12,650 nt of DNA from Actinomycetota bacterium. Its GTDB lineage: Bacteria; Actinomycetota; Humimicrobiia; Humimicrobiales; Humimicrobiaceae. The DNA lies in the NCBI GenBank assembly GCA_028697935.1, contig JAQVEM010000028.1, positions 1 through 12,650 of the forward strand, written 5' to 3'. Numbering within the stretch: position 1 is the stretch's first letter; each line of letters begins with the position of its first letter. The notes beneath the pieces were generated by a model. That model saw nothing but the letters and a program-made list of their open reading frames with translations, was not told where the DNA came from and did no database searches. Shown here piece after piece: positions 6,821 through 12,650 of the stretch. The translations under genes were made by a program, and so were the position numbers.

Positions 6821-9244
6821 TTATTCTCTAATCTTTGCATTGAATTTTTTACCAAGGTTTTCAAGAATTCTCTTTACTATTATTTCAACCTCGATATCCT
6901 TTAAGGTTCTGGAATCTTCTCTGAAATTTAAAGAATAGGCCATGCTTTTTTTATTCTTTTCTATCTGTGGTCCCCTGTATATGTCAAAAAGCCGGACATT
7001 TTTTAGAAGACTGCTGCCACATTTCTTTATTTCATTAACAATATCATCATTTTTTATTTCTTCATCAACAACTATTGCAAGGTCTATATCTATTGCCGGA
7101 AAGCTGGTTATGGGTTTATACTTTTTCCCTTTCCTTATGTTGTTTACAAAATCATCCAGATTAAGTTCCATATAATAAACATCCTGATTAATTTCAGCTT
7201 CCATAACCAAAAGGGGATGGATTTTCCCGATTATTCCCATTTTTTTCCCGTTAATTCTTATACTGCCGTTTATTCGTGGATGGAAAAATTTATAATCACT
7301 TTCTTCTATTTTAAGAATACTATTAGAGTAATATTTATCATATATAAATTCCAGAATGCCTTTTAAATCATAAAAATCAGTGTCCCTTTCTTCCTCATTC
7401 CAGCTTTTCTGCACTCTCTTACCTGTAAGTATTATACCTATTTTATTTATCTCGAGAGGTAATATATCATTATCTTCATCACTTCTTTTTTTAAAGATTT
7501 TTGATATTTCAAATATTCCAATATCTTTTATATTATGATTTATATTCTCCCTGACATTTTTTAATAGAGACGGCAGAAGTGTCGTTCTTAAGTATCTGAA
7601 ATTTTCATTTATTGGATTTATTATCTCTACATTATCACTATACTCCTTTTCGAGATCCAGCTTGAATTTTTTAATTGTATCATTGCTGTAGAAGGAGTAA
7701 TTTATGACTTCACTGAGCCCTGTATCGCAGAGTGATTGCCTTATTTCTCTTACTACTTTCTGATATCCAGTGTATTTTCCACGCCTGCCAGTGACAGTAG
7801 TAGGTATGGAATCAAATTTATCATATCCATAAATTCTTGCTATCTCTTCTATAAGATCAATTTCCCTTTCAAGATCTTCGTATCGCCAGGAAGGTACAAT
7901 TGTATCTATCTCTTTATCTCTAATCCTGTTTTCAATTTTTAATCCTGTAAAAATACGGGATATAGTATTTTTATCAATATCCTTACCAAGAATTTGCACT
8001 ACTCTATCTGTCCTCAGAACTATGTTCCTCTTTCTTTCTGTTTTTTTATAGTTATCATAAATACACCCTTTTATACCATAACCAGTAATCTTATTTAAAA
8101 CATCCTCAAATCTACCAACCGCATATAGGGTAAGAAGCGGGTCTATCTTTTTCTCAAATCTATTTGATGCTTCAGAGCGCAGGCCGATTTTTTTTGAGGT
8201 TCTCATTATGGAAGGACCATTAAAGTTTGCAGCCTCCAGCAGTATATTTTTTGTATCTGGATTTATTTCTGTGTCCTTACCGCCCATAATACCCGCAATT
8301 GCTACTGCTTTTTTTTCATCTGCTATTACAAGAATATCATTATCAAGAATCCGCATGGAATCATCTATTAATTTTATTTTTTCACCCTCTTTTGCTCTCC
8401 TTACGACTATTTTATTAGAATGTAGCAGGTCTTTATCAAAAGCATGTAGAGGCTGTCCTGTTTCCAGCATTATATAATTAGTCAGGTCTACAATAAGACT
8501 TATTGACCTGATATCACACATTAACAATCTATTTCTCATCCACAGTGGGGTCTGAATATTTGTAATATTCTCAAAAATTTTTGCCGTATAACGGGGGCAG
8601 AGATTATAATCTTCTATTTCAATAATAAAATTTGAATCGATATTTAATCTTTTATCTAAATCATATTCAGGAATTTTAAACTCTATACCTGTAAGCGCAC
8701 TTATCTCCCTTGCGATTCCTATTACACCGAGACAGTCCGGTCTGTTTGGTGTTACCTCAAGTTCAAACACAACATCATCAAGACCGGCTAATTTTGAAAA
8801 ACTTTCTCCAACCCTGAAACTGTTATCCAGTATCATTATTCCTTCTGAATCTGATGATAGTCCGAGTTCCATTTCTGAACACATCATACCTTCAGAAATC
8901 TGTCCTCTTATTTTATTTTCCTTTATAGTCATTCCATTTACGACTGCTCCCGGAAGCGCAGTAACAACGATATCACCTTTTTTAAAATTTTTTGCGCCAC
9001 AAACAATACTGGCAATTCTTGTTCCTGTATCAACTTTGCATAAAGATAATTTATCAGCCGAGGGGTGCTTTGTAAAATCAACAATCTTTCCAATAATTAT
9101 ATTTTCATATTTACTGCCTGTATTTTCTATCTTCTTAACTTCAGTCCCACTCATCGTAAGCATGTTAGCAATATCTCCGGGACTGATTGTATTTTGATTA
9201 TAGTTATCAAGAAATTCTTTTATCCAGTTTAATGTTACTTTCAA
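6821..9244 (-). CDS. pheT: Phenylalanyl-tRNA synthetase beta subunit
   Basis: Beta subunit of the alpha2-beta2 PheRS that attaches phenylalanine to tRNA-Phe; 807 residues, normal for the bacterial family. Seen in order: the N-terminal MKVTLNWIKEFLD; an EMAP-II-like tRNA-binding domain at about 40-150 (HPSADKLSLCKVD, VCGAKN, EGMMCSEMELG); the B3/B4 editing domain beginning near EVTPNRPDCLGVIGIAREI (about 163-181); B5 and the catalytic-like core (DLIEEIARIYGYD, then INYSFYS and LRTTLLPSLL); and a C-terminal FDX-ACB domain from about SFPAIDIDLAIVV to the end. The start is TTG at 9244-9242. No ATG or GTG fits the conserved N-terminus, and GGAAGG lies 11 bases upstream. Unusually, 169 AT-rich bases separate it from pheS. 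The editing and anticodon-binding domains appear complete. Confidence 0.98.
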   Translation of the reverse strand: MKVTLNWIKEFLDNYNQNTISPGDIANMLTMSGTEVKKIENTGSKYENIIIGKIVDFTKHPSADKLSLCKVDTGTRIASIVCGAKNFKKGDIVVTALPGAVVNGMTIKENKIRGQISEGMMCSEMELGLSSDSEGIMILDNSFRVGESFSKLAGLDDVVFELEVTPNRPDCLGVIGIAREISALTGIEFKIPEYDLDKRLNIDSNFIIEIEDYNLCPRYTAKIFENITNIQTPLWMRNRLLMCDIRSISLIVDLTNYIMLETGQPLHAFDKDLLHSNKIVVRRAKEGEKIKLIDDSMRILDNDILVIADEKKAVAIAGIMGGKDTEINPDTKNILLEAANFNGPSIMRTSKKIGLRSEASNRFEKKIDPLLTLYAVGRFEDVLNKITGYGIKGCIYDNYKKTERKRNIVLRTDRVVQILGKDIDKNTISRIFTGLKIENRIRDKEIDTIVPSWRYEDLEREIDLIEEIARIYGYDKFDSIPTTVTGRRGKYTGYQKVVREIRQSLCDTGLSEVINYSFYSNDTIKKFKLDLEKEYSDNVEIINPINENFRYLRTTLLPSLLKNVRENINHNIKDIGIFEISKIFKKRSDEDNDILPLEINKIGIILTGKRVQKSWNEEERDTDFYDLKGILEFIYDKYYSNSILKIEESDYKFFHPRINGSIRINGKKMGIIGKIHPLLVMEAEINQDVYYMELNLDDFVNNIRKGKKYKPITSFPAIDIDLAIVVDEEIKNDDIVNEIKKCGSSLLKNVRLFDIYRGPQIEKNKKSMAYSLNFREDSRTLKDIEVEIIVKRILENLGKKFNAKIRE

Positions 9245-9413
9245 TTCAAAAACTACCTTCCGTAATTAATTGTTTAAAATACCTAAAAATTACTACAATT
9301 GTACAAAAATAACTGCGTAAAACCTATAAAAAATATAATTAATAATATGCAAAAATGATTCTCACATCATATTAATATACATATAAATATACTGATACCG
9401 GTATAAAGTGAAG
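9245..9413 (-). other. Non-coding pheS-pheT spacer with two palindromes
   Basis: A 169-base very AT-rich spacer separates two genes that are usually adjacent or overlapping. It contains two perfect 10-base palindromes, ATACCGGTAT (9395-9404) and TACAATTGTA (9294-9303). A weak promoter-like TTGCAT with an AT-rich stretch follows between them on the minus strand. GGAAGG near 9257 serves as the pheT ribosome binding site. No terminator with a T-run is visible. It may carry an internal promoter or processing site for pheT. Confidence 0.4.
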
Positions 9414-10457
9414 TTAAAATTGATCTATAAATCTCAAATCATTTTCAAAAAACAATCTCAGGTCATCGATGCCATACTTTAGCATGCAAATTCTCTCTAT
9501 GCCCATACCAAAGGCAAAACCGCTTACTTCTTCAGGATCATAACCGACAAATTTATACAGGTTAGGGTCCACCATACCGGCGCCAAGAATTTCAAGCCAT
9601 CCGCTACCAGAACATGATCTGCATCCTTTCCCTCCACATATATTACAGGAAACATCTACTTCAGCACTTGGTTCTGTAAATGGAAAATAATGTGGCCTGA
9701 ATCTAACTTTTCTTTTTTTACCAAAAATTTCATATGCGAATGTTTCAATTGTCCATTTAAGATTGCCAAAATTTATACCTTTATCAACTACCAGTCCTTC
9801 AATCTGTGTAAACATTGGAGTATGTGTGACATCATAGTCTCTCCTGTATACTTTTCCGGGTACTATGATAAAAATAGGAGGTTTATTTTTTTCCATATAC
9901 CTTATCTGTACCGGTGAAGTATGAGTTCTTAATAAAACTCTGTCAGACACAAAAAAAGTATCGTGTAGCGATCTTGCAGGATGATCAGCAGGAGTATTTA
10001 GTGCCTCAAAATTATAATAATCTGTCTCAACTTCAGGACCTTCTGCTATTTCAAATCCCATACCGATAAATATTTCTTCTATTTCTTCAATTACACTGGA
10101 AATAATATTTTTCTTTCCGGCCTTTATTCCCCTCCCCGGTAAAGACAGGTCAATGTTTTCTTCTCTCAGTTTTTTCTCGTATTCTACACCTTTTAAAATC
10201 TGCTCCTTTTTAAGTATATCTGCCTCAATTTTTTTACGGGCAGCATTAGATTTGTTACCTATAATCGGTCTTAGTTGCCCTGGCAAACTACCGATATTTC
10301 TTAAAGTTACAGTTAGAAAACTCTTCTTACCGGTATATTTTGTTTTTATACTTTCAAGCTCTGATAGACTTTTTACATTATCAAGTTCTCTGGTAAAATT
10401 AATGAGCTCTGAGTCTATTAATTTGTTTATATCGTCAATTTTTTCTTTATCATCCAT
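9414..10457 (-). CDS. pheS: Phenylalanyl-tRNA synthetase alpha subunit
   Basis: Catalytic alpha subunit of PheRS, 347 residues, class II synthetase. An N-terminal coiled-coil arm (about 1-105) that contacts tRNA precedes the catalytic core (about 115-347). Motif 2 reads YRRDYDVTHTPMFTQIEG (204-221) and motif 3 reads GMGIERICMLKYGIDDLR (317-334). The phenylalanine pocket segment GFAFG (313-317) has the wild-type Ala. Between motifs 2 and 3 lies a four-cysteine knuckle, Cys271, 274, 279 and 282 (CNICGGKGCRSC), a zinc-ribbon-like insertion found in some bacterial PheS but absent from the E. coli protein. ATG begins three bases after the rplT stop, with no strong Shine-Dalgarno sequence of its own, so translation is probably coupled to rplT. 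A 169-base spacer separates it from pheT. Confidence 0.98.
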   Translation of the reverse strand: MDDKEKIDDINKLIDSELINFTRELDNVKSLSELESIKTKYTGKKSFLTVTLRNIGSLPGQLRPIIGNKSNAARKKIEADILKKEQILKGVEYEKKLREENIDLSLPGRGIKAGKKNIISSVIEEIEEIFIGMGFEIAEGPEVETDYYNFEALNTPADHPARSLHDTFFVSDRVLLRTHTSPVQIRYMEKNKPPIFIIVPGKVYRRDYDVTHTPMFTQIEGLVVDKGINFGNLKWTIETFAYEIFGKKRKVRFRPHYFPFTEPSAEVDVSCNICGGKGCRSCSGSGWLEILGAGMVDPNLYKFVGYDPEEVSGFAFGMGIERICMLKYGIDDLRLFFENDLRFIDQF

Positions 10458-10460
10458 AAT

Positions 10461-10817
10461 TTATGTAAGTTTTTTCTTTGCGGCTTCAGTCAGTTCTTTA
10501 AAGGCTTCCGGATCATTTACTGCCATATCTGATAGTATTTTTCTATTTATATCAATATTAGCTTTCTTTAGACCACAAATAAATTCATTATATGACAACC
10601 CATTTAACCTTGCAGCAGCATTAATTCTTATAATCCATAATCTTCTAAAGTTTCTTTTATTATTTTTTCTGTCGCGATAGGAATAGCTCATCGATTTAAG
10701 AAGCTGCTGTTTTGCAATTTTATAGCTTCTACTTTTAGACCCATAATATCCTTTTGCTTCTTTTAATACTTTATTATGTTTATTCTTTTTAACTTGCCCT
10801 CTCTTAATCCTGGCCAT
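10461..10817 (-). CDS. rplT: 50S ribosomal protein L20
   Basis: Large-subunit assembly protein L20, 118 residues, the standard length. The basic N-terminal extension (MARIKRGQVKKNKHNKVLK) is followed by AKGYYGSKSRSYKIAKQQLLKSMSYSYRDRK and the C-terminal RNA-binding domain (FRRLWIIRINAAARLNGLSYNEFICGLKKANIDINRKILSDMA), all family hallmarks. In Bacillus and E. coli L20 also represses its own operon by binding a leader or operator RNA that mimics its 23S rRNA site, which is relevant to the structured leader before infC here. It has a good AAAGGTGAG ribosome binding site about eight bases before ATG, a 35-base gap from rpmI, and three bases to pheS. Confidence 0.99.
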   Translation of the reverse strand: MARIKRGQVKKNKHNKVLKEAKGYYGSKSRSYKIAKQQLLKSMSYSYRDRKNNKRNFRRLWIIRINAAARLNGLSYNEFICGLKKANIDINRKILSDMAVNDPEAFKELTEAAKKKLT

Positions 10818-10852
10818 TTAGTTCACTCACCTTTCTTTATTAATTCTTTTCT

Positions 10853-11047
10853 TTACTTGCCCAGCAGTCTTCTTACTTTTTTCTTATCAGATGAAGACAC
10901 CTTTTCTACGTTTCCAAGACGTCTTTTCCTTTTAGCATTTTTCTTTGTAAGAATATGACTCTTATATGCTTTAACTCTTAAAATTTTCCCACTGCCTGTA
11001 ATTTTAAATCTCTTGGCAGCACCTTTATGTGTCTTGATTTTTGGCAT
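10853..11047 (-). CDS. rpmI: 50S ribosomal protein L35
   Basis: Small basic large-subunit protein L35, 64 residues, beginning MPKIKTHKGAAKRFKITGSGK and ending KKKVRRLLGK, a full-length match to the family pattern. Another in-frame ATG lies nine bases upstream (11056) and would add MLV. The start at 11047 is preferred because MPK is the conserved N-terminus and because GGAAGG sits nine bases before it, whereas the same GGAAGG abuts the upstream ATG with no spacing. It lies 36 bases after infC and 35 before rplT, with no terminator on either side. Confidence 0.98.
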   Translation of the reverse strand: MPKIKTHKGAAKRFKITGSGKILRVKAYKSHILTKKNAKRKRRLGNVEKVSSSDKKKVRRLLGK

Positions 11048-11083
11048 AACCAACATCCTTCCAGTTTATTTTTAGTTAGATTT

Positions 11084-11602
11084 TTATTTTAAAACAGGAG
11101 CCAGAACTGTGATTATGTTATTTCCTTCCGCCTTGGGCTCCACTTCGACTATACATTCATCTTTTAATTCTTCTAATAATTTATCAAGTATACTCATTCC
11201 AATTTCCTTGTGTACAATTTCCCTTCCTCTGAACATAATTGTTATTTTTACTTTATAGCCACTGTTTAAAAATTTTTCTATCTGTTTTCTTTTTGTATTC
11301 AGGTCATTTATATTTATCTTCGGCCTTAATTTTATTTCCTTAATGATAATCTGCGACTGCTTCTTTTTCTTTGTTTTTTCTGATATTTCCATCATGTATC
11401 TGTATTTACCATAATCTATTATTTTACAGACAGGAGGAACACCCCCGGGCGATATTTCAACAAGATCCAGCCCCTTTTCTTCAGCAGCTTTTAAAGCTTC
11501 CTCAATAGGAACAATACCAATCTGTTTACCTTCTTCTGATATTAACCTTACCTCAGGAACTCTTATCTGCTCGTTTACACGAATTCTTCTGTTATCGTTA
11601 AT
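11084..11602 (-). CDS. infC: Translation initiation factor IF-3, ATT start codon
   Basis: IF3 binds the 30S subunit, blocks premature 50S joining and checks start-codon/initiator-tRNA pairing. The reading frame from ATT at 11602-11600 gives 172 residues, the normal length. The N-domain reads NDNRRIRVNEQIRVPEVRLI, then GKQIGIVPIEEALKAAEEKGLDLVEISP and PPVCKIIDYGKYRY. A Lys-rich linker precedes the C-domain (KEIKLRPKININDLNTK, KVKITIMFRGREIVHKEIG, VEVEPKAEGNNIITVLAP). ATT is the only plausible start: a stop codon lies in frame six codons upstream, no ATG, GTG or TTG lies between, and AAGGGGGTG ends five bases before it. The first ATG in the frame (11395) would delete the whole N-domain. An AUU start is classic for infC and makes IF3 repress its own synthesis. 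Downstream genes are rpmI and rplT. Confidence 0.97.
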   Translation of the reverse strand: MNDNRRIRVNEQIRVPEVRLISEEGKQIGIVPIEEALKAAEEKGLDLVEISPGGVPPVCKIIDYGKYRYMMEISEKTKKKKQSQIIIKEIKLRPKININDLNTKRKQIEKFLNSGYKVKITIMFRGREIVHKEIGMSILDKLLEELKDECIVEVEPKAEGNNIITVLAPVLK

Positions 11603-11616
11603 GTATGCACCCCCTT
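11600..11616 (-). promoter_or_regulatory. infC ribosome binding site and ATT start
   Basis: AAGGGGGTG (11616-11608) followed by five bases and ATT (11602-11600). The strong Shine-Dalgarno sequence fixes the non-canonical start. The GTG inside the Shine-Dalgarno element opens a different frame that stops after 11 codons, so it is not an alternative start for IF3. Confidence 0.85.
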
Positions 11617-11789
11617 ATAAGTTTTTTTAAAAAAAACAGGCAGATAAAATCACCTACCTGTTTTTATATTATATATATAATTATAACATAAACTTTTAAC
11701 CAGATTAGCAAGCCTGTAAAACCGCTATCCGGTGAGAAATAGATGATTTCTACTTGTTTTTTATATATTATTAAATTATTAAAATATCG
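11603..11789 (-). promoter_or_regulatory. infC-rpmI-rplT leader RNA, probable L20-responsive attenuator
   Basis: From the predicted start near 11788 to infC, the leader can form a hairpin AGAAAT/ATTTCT (11751-11735). A second, stronger stem follows: CCGGATAGC (11732-11724) pairs with GCTAATCTGG (11709-11700), with one bulged A and one G-U pair. The second stem's loop carries ACAGGC (11717-11712), exactly complementary to GCCTGT in the right arm of the terminator that closes the leader (11629-11664). A terminator and a competing pairing in front of infC match the transcription-attenuation control described for Bacillus infC-rpmI-rplT by ribosomal protein L20. Structures were paired by eye, without energy calculation or a covariance search. 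Confidence 0.6.
11629..11664 (-). terminator. Intrinsic terminator in the infC leader
   Basis: AAAACAGGTAG (11664-11654) pairs with CTGCCTGTTTT (11643-11633), 11 bp with one G-U, around a ten-base loop, then eight T (11636-11629). It lies only 13 bases before the infC Shine-Dalgarno sequence and downstream of the predicted promoter, so it would abort the infC transcript unless overridden. It would also stop transcripts running on from thrS. Confidence 0.85.
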
Positions 11790-11794
11790 CTGGA

Positions 11795-11823
11795 ATTATA
11801 CTAATTATTAGCCTGTTTGTCTA
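11795..11823 (-). promoter_or_regulatory. Sigma-A-type promoter for the infC operon
   Basis: TAGACA (11823-11818), a 17-base spacer, then TATAAT (11800-11795): five of six and six of six matches to the housekeeping consensus at ideal spacing. The predicted start is near 11788, giving a leader of about 185 bases. A second TGTTATAAT (extended -10, 11687-11679) lies further downstream but lacks a convincing -35. Confidence 0.75.
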
Positions 11824-11882
11824 TATCTGTTGATTTCTTCAGTCCGCTCTTTTCATATTTTTAAAAAAAATAGCGGTATGGC

Positions 11883-11926
11883 AAAAATTATTATTTGCTG
11901 GCCAGTATTAATAAGTTCACCAGCAA
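11883..11926 (-). terminator. Possible thrS terminator
   Basis: Nine bases after the thrS stop, TTGCTGG (11926-11920) pairs with CCAGCAA (11901-11895) around an 18-base loop, followed by ATAATAATTTTT. The stem is short, the loop is large and the T-run is broken, so it may only partly stop transcription. Forty-odd bases on, CCGCT (11876-11872) and AGCGG (11848-11844) can also pair, without a T-run after them. Confidence 0.4.
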
Positions 11927-11934
11927 TAGAATAG

Positions 11935-12650
11935 TTAATAAGTTTTTTCTTTATTTTCAACGATATTTCTTATCTGACTGGTAAAATCTTCCAGTCTCGT
12001 TTCCCTTATATCACCACCGATTTTTTTCCTCACAGTAATAGTACTGGTTCTTTCCTCATTTTCACCAACTATAACCATATAAGGTATCTTTCTTAACTCT
12101 GCCTGTTTTATCTTCTTATTTAATGATTCTACTCTATTATCTATATCTATTCTAAAACCATTGCTTTTTAAATAATTAAATACTTTTTCCGCATAACTAC
12201 GATACTTATCTGAAATAGGAAGTACTATAATCTGGCGAGGTGCAAGCCATGGAGGTAAATTTCCACTATAATGCTCCAGTAGAATTCCAATAAATCTTTC
12301 AATGCTTCCAAGTACTGTCCTGTGTATCATCGCAGGTCTGTGTCTTGCGTTATCTTCGCCCATATACTCAATATCAAACTTTTCAGGCATAGCAAAATCA
12401 AGCTGAACAGTGCCACACTGCCATGTTCTGCCCAGACAATCTTCAATGTGAAAATCAATTTTTGGGCCGTAAAACGCACCCTCTCCTTCATTTACAATGT
12501 AATCAAGCTCTTTGCCTTCAATCGCACTTCGTAACATATTTTCTGCTTTATCCCACATTTCATCAGTTCCTATTCTTTTTTCTGGCCTTGTTGAGAGCTC
12601 AAGATAATATTTTTCAAAACCAAATACCCTGTATATCCTGTCAATGAGAC
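11935..12650 (-). CDS. thrS: Threonyl-tRNA synthetase, C-terminal part (cut by window edge)
   Basis: ThrRS attaches threonine to tRNA-Thr. The window holds the last 237 or so residues; the reading frame stays open to the right edge, with IYRVFGFEKYYLELSTRPEKRIGTDEMWDKAE recognisable there. The N-terminal TGS and editing domains and motifs 1 and 2 lie outside. Present are the core segment GAFYGPKIDFHIEDCLGRTWQCGTVQLDF, GEDNARHRPAMIHR (its His corresponds to the third zinc ligand of E. coli ThrRS), motif 3 (LGSIERFIGILLEHY), and the anticodon-binding domain from PPWLAPRQIIVLPIS to the end. It precedes infC as in many bacteria, but the 332-base gap with its own promoter and a leader terminator suggests infC is transcribed mainly separately. 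Confidence 0.98.
   Translation of the reverse strand, partial: LIDRIYRVFGFEKYYLELSTRPEKRIGTDEMWDKAENMLRSAIEGKELDYIVNEGEGAFYGPKIDFHIEDCLGRTWQCGTVQLDFAMPEKFDIEYMGEDNARHRPAMIHRTVLGSIERFIGILLEHYSGNLPPWLAPRQIIVLPISDKYRSYAEKVFNYLKSNGFRIDIDNRVESLNKKIKQAELRKIPYMVIVGENEERTSTITVRKKIGGDIRETRLEDFTSQIRNIVENKEKTY

Noticed and set aside
10153..10680. 175-codon plus-strand open frame across the pheS/rplT junction
   Set aside because: Antisense to two unambiguous conserved genes; its product is Phe/Leu/Ser-rich as expected from the complement of Lys/Glu-rich coding sequence.
11048..11056. Upstream ATG adding three residues (MLV) to L35
   Set aside because: It abuts the GGAAGG element with no spacing, while the next ATG has good spacing and gives the conserved MPKIKTHKG N-terminus.
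11603..11934. T-box or amino-acid-responsive leader before infC
   Set aside because: No T-box-like conserved bulge or antiterminator motif was seen. The structures present fit ribosomal-protein-type attenuation better.
1..12650. CRISPR arrays, tRNA or rRNA genes, insertion sequences, phage or toxin-antitoxin genes
   Set aside because: No spaced direct repeats, cloverleaf-like sequence, transposase motifs or terminal repeats were found by reading both strands.

Overview
The window is AT-rich (roughly one third G+C by eye) and every recognisable gene lies on the minus strand, so the biological reading direction runs from position 12650 down to 1. It looks like chromosomal DNA of a low-GC, probably anaerobic, Firmicutes-like bacterium or a candidate phylum such as Atribacterota. 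This guess rests on base composition, the thrS-infC-rpmI-rplT-pheS-pheT order and Gram-positive-like control signals. No taxonomic marker in the window settles it.

Right half, core translation block (12650 to about 6821): the C-terminal part of thrS (threonyl-tRNA synthetase, cut by the window edge), a 332-base regulatory spacer, then infC (IF3), rpmI (L35), rplT (L20), pheS and pheT (both subunits of phenylalanyl-tRNA synthetase). infC starts at an ATT codon, so a search limited to ATG/GTG/TTG would lose its N-terminal 69 residues. The spacer before infC holds a near-consensus promoter, a structured leader and an intrinsic terminator that ends just before the infC ribosome binding site. This is the layout expected of L20-controlled attenuation, and L20 is encoded two genes downstream.

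Middle (about 6777 to 5765): a stand-alone metallo-beta-lactamase-fold hydrolase follows pheT by 43 bases, probably in the same transcript. After it comes a 363-base region without a convincing gene. This holds a perfect 14-bp hairpin, a 12-base match to the usual 3' tail of 16S rRNA (anti-Shine-Dalgarno) on the minus strand, and two strong intrinsic terminators. Together these close the translation transcript and separate it from the next operon.

Left half (5685 to 27): a five-gene export and regulation cluster: an HlyD/MacA-like adaptor with a very long coiled coil, a MacB/LolD-type ATPase, a MacB-type permease with a Gly/Pro-rich plus poly-Glu insertion in its extracytoplasmic domain, an OmpR/PhoB-family response regulator and its histidine kinase. 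The first three genes would form a tripartite-type ABC exporter. The last two probably sense the stress or compound that the exporter handles and may control the operon. A direct-repeat element upstream of a TATAAT box in front of the adaptor gene is a candidate target.

The gene content is mostly familiar. The most interesting material is in the non-coding stretches: the infC leader, the anti-SD-like 3' region after the hydrolase gene, and the combined terminator/promoter in front of the exporter.
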